Below are positions 37,153 to 46,615 of a stretch of DNA of 64,000 nt, piece by piece. The notes under the pieces were generated by a model. The model made no database searches and had not been told where the DNA came from. It saw only the letters and a list, made by a program, of their open reading frames with translations. Numbering within the stretch: the first letter of the stretch is position 1; every line of letters starts with the position of its first letter. Origin of the DNA: an uncultured Bacteroidia bacterium. GTDB lineage: Bacteria; Bacteroidota; Bacteroidia; Bacteroidales; Prolixibacteraceae. The position numbers and the translations under genes were made by a program. The stretch is from contig CAIXZH010000092.1 of assembly GCA_903923905.1 (NCBI GenBank), positions 1 through 64,000 of the forward strand. The letters are read 5' to 3'.

Positions 37153-38448
37153 ATGAAACTGTTCTGTTCGTTCATGATCCTGATTTTGCCATTTATTGCT
37201 GCTGGTCAGACCTCCATCACCCTGAAGAGTGCCATCGATACGACCCTGAAAAATAATTTTGATATTCAGATTGCTTCCAGCAATGTTAAGATCAATACAA
37301 TCAATAATACAGCCGGTATGGCAGGGGCACTACCTGCTGTCAACGGGAGTTTAACCGATAACGAGTCTGCCACTACCATTCTTCAGAAATTAAACAGTGG
37401 CTCCGAGATTCAGAGTAACAGCGCCACGGGAAATACCCTGACTTCAAGTTTAACAGCCGGGGTATTACTTTTTAACGGATTTAGGGTATATGCTACGCGC
37501 GAACGACTTCGTGACCTTCAAAAACAAAGCGAACTGCAATTAAACCTCCAGATTCAGAACAGTATTGCCGCCGTAATGGCAAAGTACTATGATGTTGTCA
37601 GGCAACAGGGCTATTTGAAGATCATGCAAACCTCATTAGATGTATCGCAGAAGAAACTGGAAATAGTTTCTGACCGGAAGCGGGTAGGTATGGCCAATGA
37701 TGCCGATTATTTGCAGGCTCTGATCGATGTAAATACGATGTCCCAGAACCTCAAAAGTCAGGAACTGGTTGTTGACCAGACAAAGACACAGCTTCTTCTT
37801 CTGATGAGCATTAAGAATTATTACCCTTTTACAGTGAAAGACAGTATTGTGGTGGATAAATCGATCGAACTCAATTCGGTTCTCGGATACCTGAACCGAA
37901 ACCCGCAATATCTCTCCTCAGAACAGCAGGTCAGAATAAATGAACAGGTTGTTAAGGAGGTCTCCACCTTACGTTCTCCTTCCCTGCGCCTTAACACCGG
38001 GCTCAATTACAATCGGAGCCAAAGCACCGCTGGCCTGACCCTTATTAATCAAAATTTAGGTCCTTATGCCGGGGTGACGGTTCAGGTTCCGATATACAAT
38101 GGCAATACTTATAAAATTCAGAAGGAAACAGCTGTGTTTAATGTCGATATTGCAAAATTACAAATGGAAAGTCTGCTGAACAGCCTTATTGCAGGAGCTG
38201 TTACAACCTTTCAGGCATACAGCTCTTCGCTTCAACAATTGGATTCTCAGCTGAATTCGGTACAATTATCGGCTAAACTCATTAATGTTGTACTCCGGCA
38301 ATTCAAGGTAAATCAGGCAACTATCCTGGATGTTAAAGCCGCTCAGGCAAGTTATGAGACTACAGGTTATCAATTGGTCAACCTCAATTATGCAGCCAAA
38401 ATAGCTGAAATAGAATTGAAACGTTTACGCTTTCAATTGGGCAATTGA
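37153..38448 (+). CDS. TolC-family outer-membrane efflux channel, system B
   Basis: A 431-residue outer-membrane channel protein with signal peptide (about 1-18, IAAGQ). The OEP fold is seen from ITLKSAIDTTLKNNFDIQIA, the helical stretch LNLQIQNSIAAVMAKYYDVVRQ, the second repeat with YAGVTVQVPIYNGNTYKI and the last helix NYAAKIAEIELKRLRFQLGN. It completes system B. The gene ends 5 bases from the stop of the convergent regulatory kinase gene, and I see no terminator hairpin between them. Confidence 0.92.
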   Translation: MKLFCSFMILILPFIAAGQTSITLKSAIDTTLKNNFDIQIASSNVKINTINNTAGMAGALPAVNGSLTDNESATTILQKLNSGSEIQSNSATGNTLTSSLTAGVLLFNGFRVYATRERLRDLQKQSELQLNLQIQNSIAAVMAKYYDVVRQQGYLKIMQTSLDVSQKKLEIVSDRKRVGMANDADYLQALIDVNTMSQNLKSQELVVDQTKTQLLLLMSIKNYYPFTVKDSIVVDKSIELNSVLGYLNRNPQYLSSEQQVRINEQVVKEVSTLRSPSLRLNTGLNYNRSQSTAGLTLINQNLGPYAGVTVQVPIYNGNTYKIQKETAVFNVDIAKLQMESLLNSLIAGAVTTFQAYSSSLQQLDSQLNSVQLSAKLINVVLRQFKVNQATILDVKAAQASYETTGYQLVNLNYAAKIAEIELKRLRFQLGN

Positions 38449-38453
38449 TCGGT

Positions 38454-39311
38454 TTATTCAGTTTCCTGTTTCCACTTATCCTGATTAAAGCGACTGGTTA
38501 GGATGGTCAGTATCTCATTTGCCGACGATTCGATGGGTTTATTGGTGATCTGAATTTCGGTGAATCCCCCTTTTTCAAAAATCCGTCGCGCATATTCAAG
38601 CTCCTCTCCCACTTTTCGCTTGTTGATGTAATCGGTTGTCTCTTCCATATGAAGCGTTCTGACCCGGTTTGCCCGCTGGGCAATGAGATAGACAGGAGAA
38701 ATGTTCAAACCAAAAACCCTTCCGGGATCTGCCTTGAACAATTCAACAGGAGGATCAATCCCGGGTACAATCGGAACATTGGCAACCTTCCAGCCAAACA
38801 TAGCCAGATAAACACTCAATGGTGTCTTTCCTGTCCTTGAGACACCGGTTAAGATAAGATCTGCATGCGATATTTTTTCAGGATTCTGACCATCATCCAC
38901 TTTGAGTGTAAAATCAATCGCTTCAACACGTCTGAAATACTCAATGTGACTCAGCCGGTACAATCCCGGTTTGCTTATTGGCCTGGTATTTAATAAGCCG
39001 GACAGATAATCTGAAAGATCTCCCACCAGATCAATATGGTTAACCATGTGCTGAGTACACGACTGAATAAGCAATTGCCTGATTTCGGGATCTACCATCG
39101 TGTGCACAATCACCCCATTGGTTCCCTGTGCGGTTTTGATTAATTCATCGATTTTCGACTGGTTCAACACATCAGGCACAATGATAACCGGAACTTTGTT
39201 ATTCGGGAATTGAATCAATACCGATTGAACAACAGCATCACCAGCGAGTCCTTTCCCACCTGAAACAATATAAATAGGAGGAATTTTTTTGTCTGAATTA
39301 TTTTTATTCAT
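38454..39311 (-). CDS. PEP synthase / PPDK regulatory protein (DUF299)
   Basis: A 285-residue cytoplasmic protein of the kinase/pyrophosphorylase family (PF03618). It phosphorylates and dephosphorylates a threonine next to the catalytic histidine of phosphoenolpyruvate synthase or pyruvate, phosphate dikinase, switching the enzyme off and on in response to ADP and phosphate. The P-loop-like GVSRTGKT (156-163) followed by PLSVYLAMFGWKVANVPIVP is the family signature. YIVSGGKGLAGDAV at the start and the conserved RRVEAIDFTLKVDDG also fit. The target enzyme is not in the window. In Bacteroidota, PPDK is the more common partner. Confidence 0.92.
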   Translation of the reverse strand: MNKNNSDKKIPPIYIVSGGKGLAGDAVVQSVLIQFPNNKVPVIIVPDVLNQSKIDELIKTAQGTNGVIVHTMVDPEIRQLLIQSCTQHMVNHIDLVGDLSDYLSGLLNTRPISKPGLYRLSHIEYFRRVEAIDFTLKVDDGQNPEKISHADLILTGVSRTGKTPLSVYLAMFGWKVANVPIVPGIDPPVELFKADPGRVFGLNISPVYLIAQRANRVRTLHMEETTDYINKRKVGEELEYARRIFEKGGFTEIQITNKPIESSANEILTILTSRFNQDKWKQETE

Positions 39312-39402
39312 ACTAAAATACTTGTCTGATCAGTAATTGAGAAAAGTTATATATCGTCTTCAAATCATAGAAGGTTGGAGTGGATTGGCAAAAAAAACGC
39401 AA

Positions 39403-39477
39403 CAAAGTCACTAAGGCTCAAAGCTACACTAAGGCTATTATATTAACTATCTATACTTTGTGAAACTTAGTGTTTTG
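39403..39477. repeat. Imperfect inverted repeat (intergenic element)
   Basis: The left arm CAAAGTCACTAAGGCTCAAAG (39403-39423, given here in two parts as CAAAGTCACTAAGG plus CTCAAAG) pairs imperfectly with CTTTGTGAAACTTAGTG plus TTTTG at 39456-39477. A further CTACACTAAGG follows the left arm. The words CACTAAGG, CAAAG and CTTAGTG resemble short inverted intergenic repeats I recall seeing scattered in unrelated environmental bacterial genomes. It fills much of the 245-bp gap between two minus-strand genes and has no T-run. Confidence 0.5.
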
Positions 39478-39556
39478 GTGCATAAGTGGCTTGTTTAATC
39501 CTGCTTTTTTGAAAGGACTAAATATTTTATTATTAAAATGTATCATATATTAACTT

Positions 39557-40435
39557 TCAGTTACTTAATTTTATTTGAACCAGTTCCAAGAGAGCAGATG
39601 ATATATCCGGATAATCAAACTGAAAACCTTCATTGAGAAGCCGGGCCGGCCTCACATTGACCCCCTTAGTCAATAGTTCTGCAGCCTGTCCGTAAAACAA
39701 TCTTAAAGCAAATTCCGGAACTGTAAAAAAGGCAGGGCGATGCAGATAGCCGGCCAGAATTTTAGTAAATGATTCATTGGTTGTTGGCTCCGGCCCAACC
39801 AGGTTATAAATGCCTGAACTTTGGGAGTTCTCGATCAGGTGAAGGATCGCCCGACAATAATCGCCTATATGTATAAAGGAGAATGATTGCTTGCCTGAGC
39901 CTATTTTTCCACCCAATCCCAATTTAAACAAAGGAACCATCTTTGCAATGGAGCCACCTGTTGTTCCTATTACTATTCCTGTTCTGACAATACAAGTTCT
40001 CAAATTAAGCTGTTTCAGCGGGGCAGTTTCATTTTCCCAGGCTTTGCAAACAGCGGCCAGAAAATCGGTGTTCAATGCCGTTGATAATTCGTCGTGAATA
40101 CCCGATTCCTGATAGATCCCGATTGCAGATGCATTTATAAAAATCTCAGGAAGATGAACCGTCGAATTTTTACATACGGCATCAACCAGTAACCTTGTTG
40201 TATCAACACGACTGGAAAGAATTTGTTGCTTATTTTGCTGATTCCACCTGCATAAAACCGATGAACCTGCAAGATTTAGGATAACATCAGCAGAAATGAT
40301 TAACTTTGCCAGCTGATTATTTGTTGCGGTAAAATCATTACGTGAAATCACAGTAATTTCATGACCATGTTGTAACAAATAGCCAGTCAGTTGTTTTCCA
40401 ATAAATCCTGTACTGCCGGAGATAGCGATTTTCAT
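39557..40435 (-). CDS. SDR-family NAD(P)-dependent epimerase, TIGR01777 type
   Basis: A 292-residue protein of the extended short-chain dehydrogenase/reductase class. The N-terminal Rossmann motif is GSTGFIGKQL (residues 6-15). AGSSVLCRWNQQNKQQILSSR and the C-terminal DUF1731 segment (NVRPARLLNEGFQFDYPDIS) identify the TIGR01777/YfcH group, widespread and of unknown substrate. Cytoplasmic. It is divergent from the PBP1A gene, with 51 bases between the starts. Confidence 0.9.
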   Translation of the reverse strand: MKIAISGSTGFIGKQLTGYLLQHGHEITVISRNDFTATNNQLAKLIISADVILNLAGSSVLCRWNQQNKQQILSSRVDTTRLLVDAVCKNSTVHLPEIFINASAIGIYQESGIHDELSTALNTDFLAAVCKAWENETAPLKQLNLRTCIVRTGIVIGTTGGSIAKMVPLFKLGLGGKIGSGKQSFSFIHIGDYCRAILHLIENSQSSGIYNLVGPEPTTNESFTKILAGYLHRPAFFTVPEFALRLFYGQAAELLTKGVNVRPARLLNEGFQFDYPDISSALLELVQIKLSN

Positions 40436-40486
40436 GTTTTATAGCATTTATTTGGACCTCAAACAGAGATGATTAGATTTTAAAAT

Positions 40487-42934
40487 ATGTCATTAAAAAA
40501 AACTAAAGGATCCGAAACCAGGAAAAAATCGAAAGGATTCTTTACCCGGAGTTCTTCAACTTCTAAACATTCGATTACCAACAGAGTTCTGATCTGGGGT
40601 TTGAAGCTCATGCTCTTTGGATTATTTTTGCTTCTGGTCCTTTTTGCACTGGTTTATGTTGGAACCTTTGGACAATTACCCGATTCAAATACGCTGATTA
40701 AAATCAAAGAACCTGTTGCCTCGGAAGTTTATTCCAAAGATAATAAATTACTTGGGCGATATTACATTGAGGACCGCAGCAATGTCAGTTTCAAAGAGAT
40801 CTCTCCCACCTTGATCAATGCGTTGATTGCCACTGAAGACAACCGATTTTATGAACATCGTGGAATCGATGAATGGGCTTTATTAAGGGTGATTGTCAAA
40901 ACATTTATTTTAACTGATCATAGTTCGGGAGGTGGATCAACCCTCTCCCAACAGATTGTCAAGAATATCTTTGGCCGGAAAAATTACGGTCCGTTGACAT
41001 TACCGGTAAGCAAGATCCGGGAATCTATAATCGCTTATCGTCTTGAGCGGCTTTATACCAAGGAGGAGATTCTTACCTTATACCTAAACACAGTTCCTTT
41101 CGGGGAAAATACCTTTGGCATTGAACTGGCAGCAGAGCGATTTTTCAGTGTGAGGCCCAACAAACTCACGGTAGCCCAGGCAGCCACCCTTGTCGGGATG
41201 TTAAAGGCCAATAATTACTATAACCCGCGAACCAATCCGGAACGCTCCATCCAAAGAAGAAATACGGTTATTTCTCAAATGGCTAAATATAAGTACATTA
41301 CTTCAGAACAAGCCAAAAGATACAGTAGCGAACCTCTGGGGTTAAAATACAATTATCTGGTTTACAATACCGGACCTGCAGCCTATTTCAGGGAATTAAT
41401 CAGACCTCAGCTCGAGGAGTGGTGTGCAGAAAATGCCAGGGCTGATGGCAACCCCTACAATCTCTATACAGATGGGTTAAAGATTGTGACAACCATTGAT
41501 TTTCGGATGCAGCGGTATGCCGAGATGGCGCAACAGGAAAAGATGAAAGAGTTACAGGCTACTTTCGAAAAGCATTGGGACGGGAAAGATCCATGGGGGA
41601 AAAACAGTGCGGTGGTTCTCCGGGCTATGAAAAGGTCGGAGAGATACCACAAGATGAAGGAGGCGGGAAAATCTGCAGTCGAGATCAATCAAACCTTCAA
41701 AGTTCCGGTGAATATGAAGCTCTTTTCATGGGAAGGGGATAAACAGGTAAGAATATCTCCTCTTGACTCCGTGAAATACAGCCTAAAACTACTTCACAGT
41801 GCTTTTATCGCAATCGATCCCAGTTCGGGCGATGTTAAGGTTTGGATCGGTGGGAATGATTTCAGGCATTTCCAATTTGACCATATGATGGCACCACGCC
41901 AGGTAGGATCAACCTTTAAACCGATTCTTTATGCCTCTGCCATTGAACATGGAATTCCACCGGATAAATATTACCCCAACGAAAAGAATACCTATTCTGA
42001 ATACCAGGACTGGTCTCCCGGAAATTCGAATGATGAATATGGCGGATATTATTCGCTGGAAGGGGCACTTTGTAAATCAGTGAATACGGTTTCTGTACAG
42101 GTAATCATGGATTCAGGAATCTCCGAGGCTATTTCCCTTGCCCGTAAAATGGGAATCAAAGCCGATTTACCCGAGGTACCTTCCCTGGCTTTGGGATCAG
42201 CAGATATTCCGCTGCTTCAGCTGGCACAGGCCTATGCTTGCCTCGATAATCTCGGGAGAACAGTGACCCCCAATTACCTGATCCGAATTGAGGATGGTCA
42301 TGGAAATGTTCTCCAGAAATATACCCCTGAGAACCAGGAGCAGGAGGCAATGTCACCCGAAACTGCCAAAATAATTACTCATTTCCTGGAATCAGTTGTC
42401 AATGAAGGGACCGGATCTGAAATCAGATCCCTTTATAAAATTGAAGGACCATTTGCAGGAAAGACAGGGACCACCCAAAATTTTGCAGATGGATGGTTTA
42501 TGGGTTATACCCCCGATCTGGTGACCGGCTGTTGGGTAGGGGGTGAAGAACCTTCCATTCACTTCCGTAATATTGCATTAGGTAGGGGCGGTTATATGGC
42601 TCTTCCGATTACCGGAAAATTCTTCAATAAGCTTTACCATGATCCTTCATTCAGAGATTATAAAAATCATCCTTTCCCTGCGATGGACGAATCAACTCTG
42701 GCCATGCTGGATATTCCCCATTTTAGAGAAACTTACAGAGAGAAAAAAAAATCAAGCATATGGAGCCTTTTTGGCGGAGATTCGAGGAAACAGGATGAAC
42801 ATAAAGCGGAACATGTGGACAGAGCAAAAGAGCCTAAGAATCAATCGGATGTAAAAGCAGAAGCTCCAAAGGAGGAGGAACCCAAACCAAATATCTGGAA
42901 AAAGATAAAAGATGCCTTAAAGAAGAAAGAATGA
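40487..42934 (+). CDS. mrcA: Penicillin-binding protein 1A (bifunctional transglycosylase/transpeptidase)
   Basis: A class A PBP of 815 residues. After a basic cytoplasmic tail comes one membrane anchor (about 32-60), then the GT51 glycosyltransferase domain with EDNRFYEHRGID and GGGSTLSQQIVKN, then the transpeptidase domain with the active-site GSTFKP (Ser near 476), KSVNTV as the SxN motif and GKTGTTQ (near 658). It polymerises and crosslinks peptidoglycan in the periplasm. The C-terminal tail (about 755-815) is lysine- and glutamate-rich and low in complexity. A long insert between the two domains is normal for Bacteroidota PBP1A. It stands alone, before asnB. Confidence 0.95.
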   Translation: MSLKKTKGSETRKKSKGFFTRSSSTSKHSITNRVLIWGLKLMLFGLFLLLVLFALVYVGTFGQLPDSNTLIKIKEPVASEVYSKDNKLLGRYYIEDRSNVSFKEISPTLINALIATEDNRFYEHRGIDEWALLRVIVKTFILTDHSSGGGSTLSQQIVKNIFGRKNYGPLTLPVSKIRESIIAYRLERLYTKEEILTLYLNTVPFGENTFGIELAAERFFSVRPNKLTVAQAATLVGMLKANNYYNPRTNPERSIQRRNTVISQMAKYKYITSEQAKRYSSEPLGLKYNYLVYNTGPAAYFRELIRPQLEEWCAENARADGNPYNLYTDGLKIVTTIDFRMQRYAEMAQQEKMKELQATFEKHWDGKDPWGKNSAVVLRAMKRSERYHKMKEAGKSAVEINQTFKVPVNMKLFSWEGDKQVRISPLDSVKYSLKLLHSAFIAIDPSSGDVKVWIGGNDFRHFQFDHMMAPRQVGSTFKPILYASAIEHGIPPDKYYPNEKNTYSEYQDWSPGNSNDEYGGYYSLEGALCKSVNTVSVQVIMDSGISEAISLARKMGIKADLPEVPSLALGSADIPLLQLAQAYACLDNLGRTVTPNYLIRIEDGHGNVLQKYTPENQEQEAMSPETAKIITHFLESVVNEGTGSEIRSLYKIEGPFAGKTGTTQNFADGWFMGYTPDLVTGCWVGGEEPSIHFRNIALGRGGYMALPITGKFFNKLYHDPSFRDYKNHPFPAMDESTLAMLDIPHFRETYREKKKSSIWSLFGGDSRKQDEHKAEHVDRAKEPKNQSDVKAEAPKEEEPKPNIWKKIKDALKKKE

Positions 42935-42982
42935 TTTTTGTTACCTTTTCGGTTCAAATCTACATTCTATAAAAGATTTTTG

Positions 42983-42990
42983 TATTTTTG
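42983..42990 (+). promoter_or_regulatory. Candidate -7 box of asnB
   Basis: TATTTTTG, followed by GC, matches TAnnTTTG. It gives a leader of about 57 bases before the ATG at 43054. The -33 region is not convincing. Confidence 0.45.
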
Positions 42991-43053
42991 GCGACCAATT
43001 ATTTGTTCTTTTTGTTGCCGTATTAACGAAAAACGATTCTAATCAGAAAATAT

Positions 43054-44721
43054 ATGTGTGGTATAGTCGGAGTATTTGATTTAAAAGTAAAAGCAGAGGA
43101 TTTAAGGGTGCAAGTCCTGAAGATGTCTAAAAGAATCCGCCATCGCGGACCGGATTGGTCGGGAATTTATTGCGGTTCAAAAGCAATTATTGCTCATGAA
43201 AGACTTGCTATTGTCGATCCATCTTCTGGTGGACAGCCCCTTTACAGCAAAGATAAAAAACTGATATTAGGGGTAAACGGTGAAATTTACAACCATCGTG
43301 AATTGCGGAAACCTCTTGAAGATCATTATGAATTCCTTACTGAATCTGATTGTGAAATTATACTCGCGCTATATCGTGAGAAAGGGATCAGTTTTCTGGA
43401 AGAGCTTAACGGAATCTTTGCTTTCGTACTTTATGATGAAGAAAATGATTGTTACCTCGTAGCCCGGGATCATATTGGAATTATTCCATTATATATGGGA
43501 TGGGATACCTTCGGGAATATCTACTTTGCTTCAGAACTAAAAGCCCTGGAAGGAACCTGCAAAAAAATTGAAGAATTCCTGCCTGGGCATTATCTGTACA
43601 GCAAGGAGGGTGTAATGACAAAATGGTATACTCGCGACTGGACTGAATTTGAAACTGTTAAAAATAATAAATCAGATATTGATATATTGAGAAAGGCACT
43701 TGAAGATGCGGTTCACCGCCAACTGATGTCGGATGTACCCTATGGTGTTCTTCTTTCCGGAGGTCTTGACTCATCTGTTATTTCAGCAATTGCCAAAAAA
43801 TATGCCGGGCGCAGAATTGAAGACGATAGTACACACGAAGCCTGGTGGCCTCAGCTCCACTCCTTTGCAGTGGGTCTTGTTGGCTCGCCAGATTTGGCCG
43901 CTGCCCAAAAAGTAGCAGACCATATTGGAACTATCCATCATGAAGTCCATTTTACGGTTCAGGAAGGTTTGGACGCTTTGCGCGATGTAATTTATCATCT
44001 TGAAACATATGATGTTACAACCGTTCGGGCGTCTACTCCGATGTATCTTCTCTCCCGGGTAATCAAATCCATGGGGGTTAAAATGGTATTATCCGGAGAA
44101 GGGGCTGATGAACTCTTTGGCGGCTATTTGTATTTTCATAAAGCACCTAATGCTCAGGCATTTCACGAAGAAACTGTTCGAAAAATCAGTAAATTACACC
44201 TTTATGACTGCTTAAGGGCCAATAAGTCTCTTGCAGCATGGGGTGTCGAAGGTCGTGTTCCTTTCCTCGATAAAGAATTTATGGATGTTGCTATGACCCT
44301 GAATCCTGAGGATAAGATGGCAAAGGATGGAAAAATGGAAAAATGGATTCTTCGTAAAGCCTTTGAAGATTATCTTCCTGAAAGTGTCGTATGGCGCCAG
44401 AAAGAACAATTTTCAGATGGAGTTGGATACAATTGGATTGACTCACTCAAAGCAATGACAGCTGAAAAGATTTCTGACGAACAAATGGCTAATGCGATGT
44501 TCCGTTTTCCGATCAATACCCCAATGTCAAAAGAAGAGTATTTCTACAGGTCAATCTTTACTGAGCATTTCCCTTCCGATGCAGCGGCAAGCTGCGTACC
44601 TTCAGTTCCATCAATTGCCTGCAGTACTCCTGAGGCACTTGCCTGGGACGCTTCGTTCCGCAATAATGCCGATCCATCGGGAAGATCAATGAAAAGTGTT
44701 CATACTGACGCCTATAAATAA
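43054..44721 (+). CDS. asnB: Asparagine synthase (glutamine-hydrolysing)
   Basis: AsnB of 555 residues, the same length as the E. coli enzyme. It makes asparagine from aspartate, glutamine and ATP in the cytoplasm. MCGIVGVFD places Cys2 as the glutaminase nucleophile. RHRGPDWSG, GVNGEIYNH and ESDCEIIL are the class II amidotransferase motifs. The synthetase domain has the pyrophosphate loop LSGGLDSSV near residue 235 and SGEGADELFGGY further on. Single-gene unit: its own promoter match and a strong terminator 24 bases after the stop. Confidence 0.96.
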   Translation: MCGIVGVFDLKVKAEDLRVQVLKMSKRIRHRGPDWSGIYCGSKAIIAHERLAIVDPSSGGQPLYSKDKKLILGVNGEIYNHRELRKPLEDHYEFLTESDCEIILALYREKGISFLEELNGIFAFVLYDEENDCYLVARDHIGIIPLYMGWDTFGNIYFASELKALEGTCKKIEEFLPGHYLYSKEGVMTKWYTRDWTEFETVKNNKSDIDILRKALEDAVHRQLMSDVPYGVLLSGGLDSSVISAIAKKYAGRRIEDDSTHEAWWPQLHSFAVGLVGSPDLAAAQKVADHIGTIHHEVHFTVQEGLDALRDVIYHLETYDVTTVRASTPMYLLSRVIKSMGVKMVLSGEGADELFGGYLYFHKAPNAQAFHEETVRKISKLHLYDCLRANKSLAAWGVEGRVPFLDKEFMDVAMTLNPEDKMAKDGKMEKWILRKAFEDYLPESVVWRQKEQFSDGVGYNWIDSLKAMTAEKISDEQMANAMFRFPINTPMSKEEYFYRSIFTEHFPSDAAASCVPSVPSIACSTPEALAWDASFRNNADPSGRSMKSVHTDAYK

Positions 44722-44744
44722 TATATCTGCTAAAGGTCAAAGAG

Positions 44745-44780
44745 AAGTAAGGGTCAATAATCATTGACCCTTACTTTTTT
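44745..44780 (+). terminator. Intrinsic terminator of asnB
   Basis: Perfect 14-bp stem AAGTAAGGGTCAAT / ATTGACCCTTACTT with a four-base loop, followed directly by TTTT. It lies between the convergent asnB and cdaA stops and may also slow transcription from the other side. Confidence 0.92.
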
Positions 44781-44788
44781 AATACCTG

Positions 44789-45568
44789 CTACTTGTAGTT
44801 CGATTCAAGTATTTTAAGTAGGTCATCTGCCGAAACATTATCCATCAGATCCCCATTACCGGAGATTGAAATATGACCGCTCTCTTCGCTCACGACAATC
44901 ACAAAAGCATCAGTTTGTTCCGAAAGTCCGATGGCCGCCCTGTGCCGCAATCCCAGGACCGGACTAATTTCGAGTTTCTGAGATATTGGTAAAATACACC
45001 GTGCCGATTTTATCCGGTTTAACGATATGATCATTGCACCATCGTGAAGTGGTGAGTTTTTGAAGAATATACTTTTTATAAGTTCCGAAGTGATAGCTGC
45101 ATCAATGTTTTTTCCTGTTTCAACATACTCCTGCAGTTCGCTTTCCCGGGCAAGGACAATAAGTGCTCCGGTATTGTTTTCTGACATCTGCCTACATGCC
45201 TCGACAATCGTATGTAAACTGTCCTTTGAAGCAAATTTAAATTGGTTTGAAAAGAGATTTTCGAGTGAAAATCGACGATTCGTTCGGTAACGGCTTCCCA
45301 GCATCAGTAAAAATCTTCGCACTTCCTGCTGAAATACTATGATAATTGCTATCACCCCAACTCCAAAGAGCTGGCCTAGTATAGACCCCAATAACTCCAT
45401 TTTCAAGGACTTGACTACGAGCCATACTATAAAAATGATAAAGATTCCCATAAAAATACTCAAGGCTACAGTTCCTTTAACCAACCTATAAATTTCATAG
45501 AAAATTATTGCTACGAGAAAAATATCAATCACATCAAGAAACCTGACCTGGATGAATAAATCGATCAT
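44789..45568 (-). CDS. cdaA: Diadenylate cyclase CdaA
   Basis: A 259-residue membrane enzyme that makes cyclic di-AMP from two ATP. Three hydrophobic helices occupy about residues 8-75. The DisA_N (DAC) domain follows, with the catalytic DGA motif in NSPLHDGAMII and the RHR motif in LRHRAAIG. c-di-AMP controls potassium and osmotic balance and wall stress in many bacteria. Its ATG overlaps the folP stop by one base (TAATG on the minus strand), so the two are co-translated; in this phylum folP-cdaA is a common pair. Confidence 0.95.
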   Translation of the reverse strand: MIDLFIQVRFLDVIDIFLVAIIFYEIYRLVKGTVALSIFMGIFIIFIVWLVVKSLKMELLGSILGQLFGVGVIAIIIVFQQEVRRFLLMLGSRYRTNRRFSLENLFSNQFKFASKDSLHTIVEACRQMSENNTGALIVLARESELQEYVETGKNIDAAITSELIKSIFFKNSPLHDGAMIISLNRIKSARCILPISQKLEISPVLGLRHRAAIGLSEQTDAFVIVVSEESGHISISGNGDLMDNVSADDLLKILESNYK

Positions 45569-46443
45569 TAACTACAGTTTTTAGTATTGTCAACCAGTTT
45601 TATAGCTTCAATTGCCTCCTTCACATCATGAACCCTTAAAATATCACAACCTCCCGCCAATGCAAGCGTATTAAGGACAGTTGTTCCATTCAAACTTTGA
45701 TCCGGGGTCAGGTTCAATTCTTTCCATATCATCGCCTTTCGCGACAAACCAACCACTATGGGCAATTCAAAGATGCGAAATGCATCGAGCCTGTTCAATA
45801 ATTCATAATTATGAGTTGCACTCTTCCCGAATCCAAATCCAGGATCTAACAAAATATCGCAAACACCCAATTGTTTTAGTTTTTGTACCTGGGCAGACAA
45901 AAATAAGATCACCTCTTTTACGACATCAGTATAAACAGGATTATTTTGCATGGTATCACTTTTCCCTTTGGTATGCATTAAAACATATGGAAGATTCAAA
46001 CTCGCCACTTTTGCAAACATCTGAAGATCAAAGGTTCCACCAGAAACGTCATTAACTGCAAAGTCACCGATTTCATCATAAACCTGCTGGACAACTTCCG
46101 ACCGGTAAGTATCGATTGAGAGTGAAATATCCGGAAATTCCCTTTTAATAATCGTTACTGCGGGCAGTAAACGACCAATTTCCTCCTCCTGGGAGATCTC
46201 TTCCGCCCCCGGGCGTGTGGACATTCCGCCTATATCGATAAACCGGCCTCCTTCTTCAATGATCTGAGCTGCACGTTTCAAGATTGTGATATCAGTATTG
46301 TAGCGGCCACCATCGTAAAAGGAATCAGGTGTAATATTCAAAATTCCCATAACCACAGGGGAACTTAAATCAATTAAATGCCCGTTCAGATTTAGGGTGC
46401 TTTTTTTCCTGTAAAAACTTTTATCGTTTGGCGTAAACAGCAT
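45568..46443 (-). CDS. folP: Dihydropteroate synthase
   Basis: FolP of 291 residues, which condenses 6-hydroxymethyl-7,8-dihydropterin diphosphate with p-aminobenzoate in folate synthesis. The pterin-site motifs are present: MGILNITPDSFYDGGRY, DIGGMSTRPGAEEIS and DPGFGFGKSATHNYELL. I use the ATG at 46443; the frame is also open to a TTG at 46458, but the shorter form fits the family length. It is the sulfonamide target. The gene is divergent from the DUF1599 gene and overlaps cdaA. Confidence 0.95.
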   Translation of the reverse strand: MLFTPNDKSFYRKKSTLNLNGHLIDLSSPVVMGILNITPDSFYDGGRYNTDITILKRAAQIIEEGGRFIDIGGMSTRPGAEEISQEEEIGRLLPAVTIIKREFPDISLSIDTYRSEVVQQVYDEIGDFAVNDVSGGTFDLQMFAKVASLNLPYVLMHTKGKSDTMQNNPVYTDVVKEVILFLSAQVQKLKQLGVCDILLDPGFGFGKSATHNYELLNRLDAFRIFELPIVVGLSRKAMIWKELNLTPDQSLNGTTVLNTLALAGGCDILRVHDVKEAIEAIKLVDNTKNCS

Positions 46444-46615
46444 TTTCGATTGTTTCAATTTAGAGTGTCAAAGATGTGATAACTGTAAAAATTTATAAAT
46501 CAAATCAATAACACAAAATAACCGACTCTTGTCCAATCGGATGAGATACAAAAATAAGAATAAATGTCACATCCATTCCCTAATTTTTAATACTTTTATG
46601 GTTCAATATTTAATT

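Noticed and set aside
42941-42965. GGTTCAAATC resembling a tRNA T-loop
   Set aside because: No acceptor, D-arm or anticodon stem can be formed around it.
46529-46615. N-terminal extension of the DUF1599 protein
   Set aside because: The leader is low in conservation-like features and lies in the intergenic region; the ATG at 46616 directly precedes the domain.
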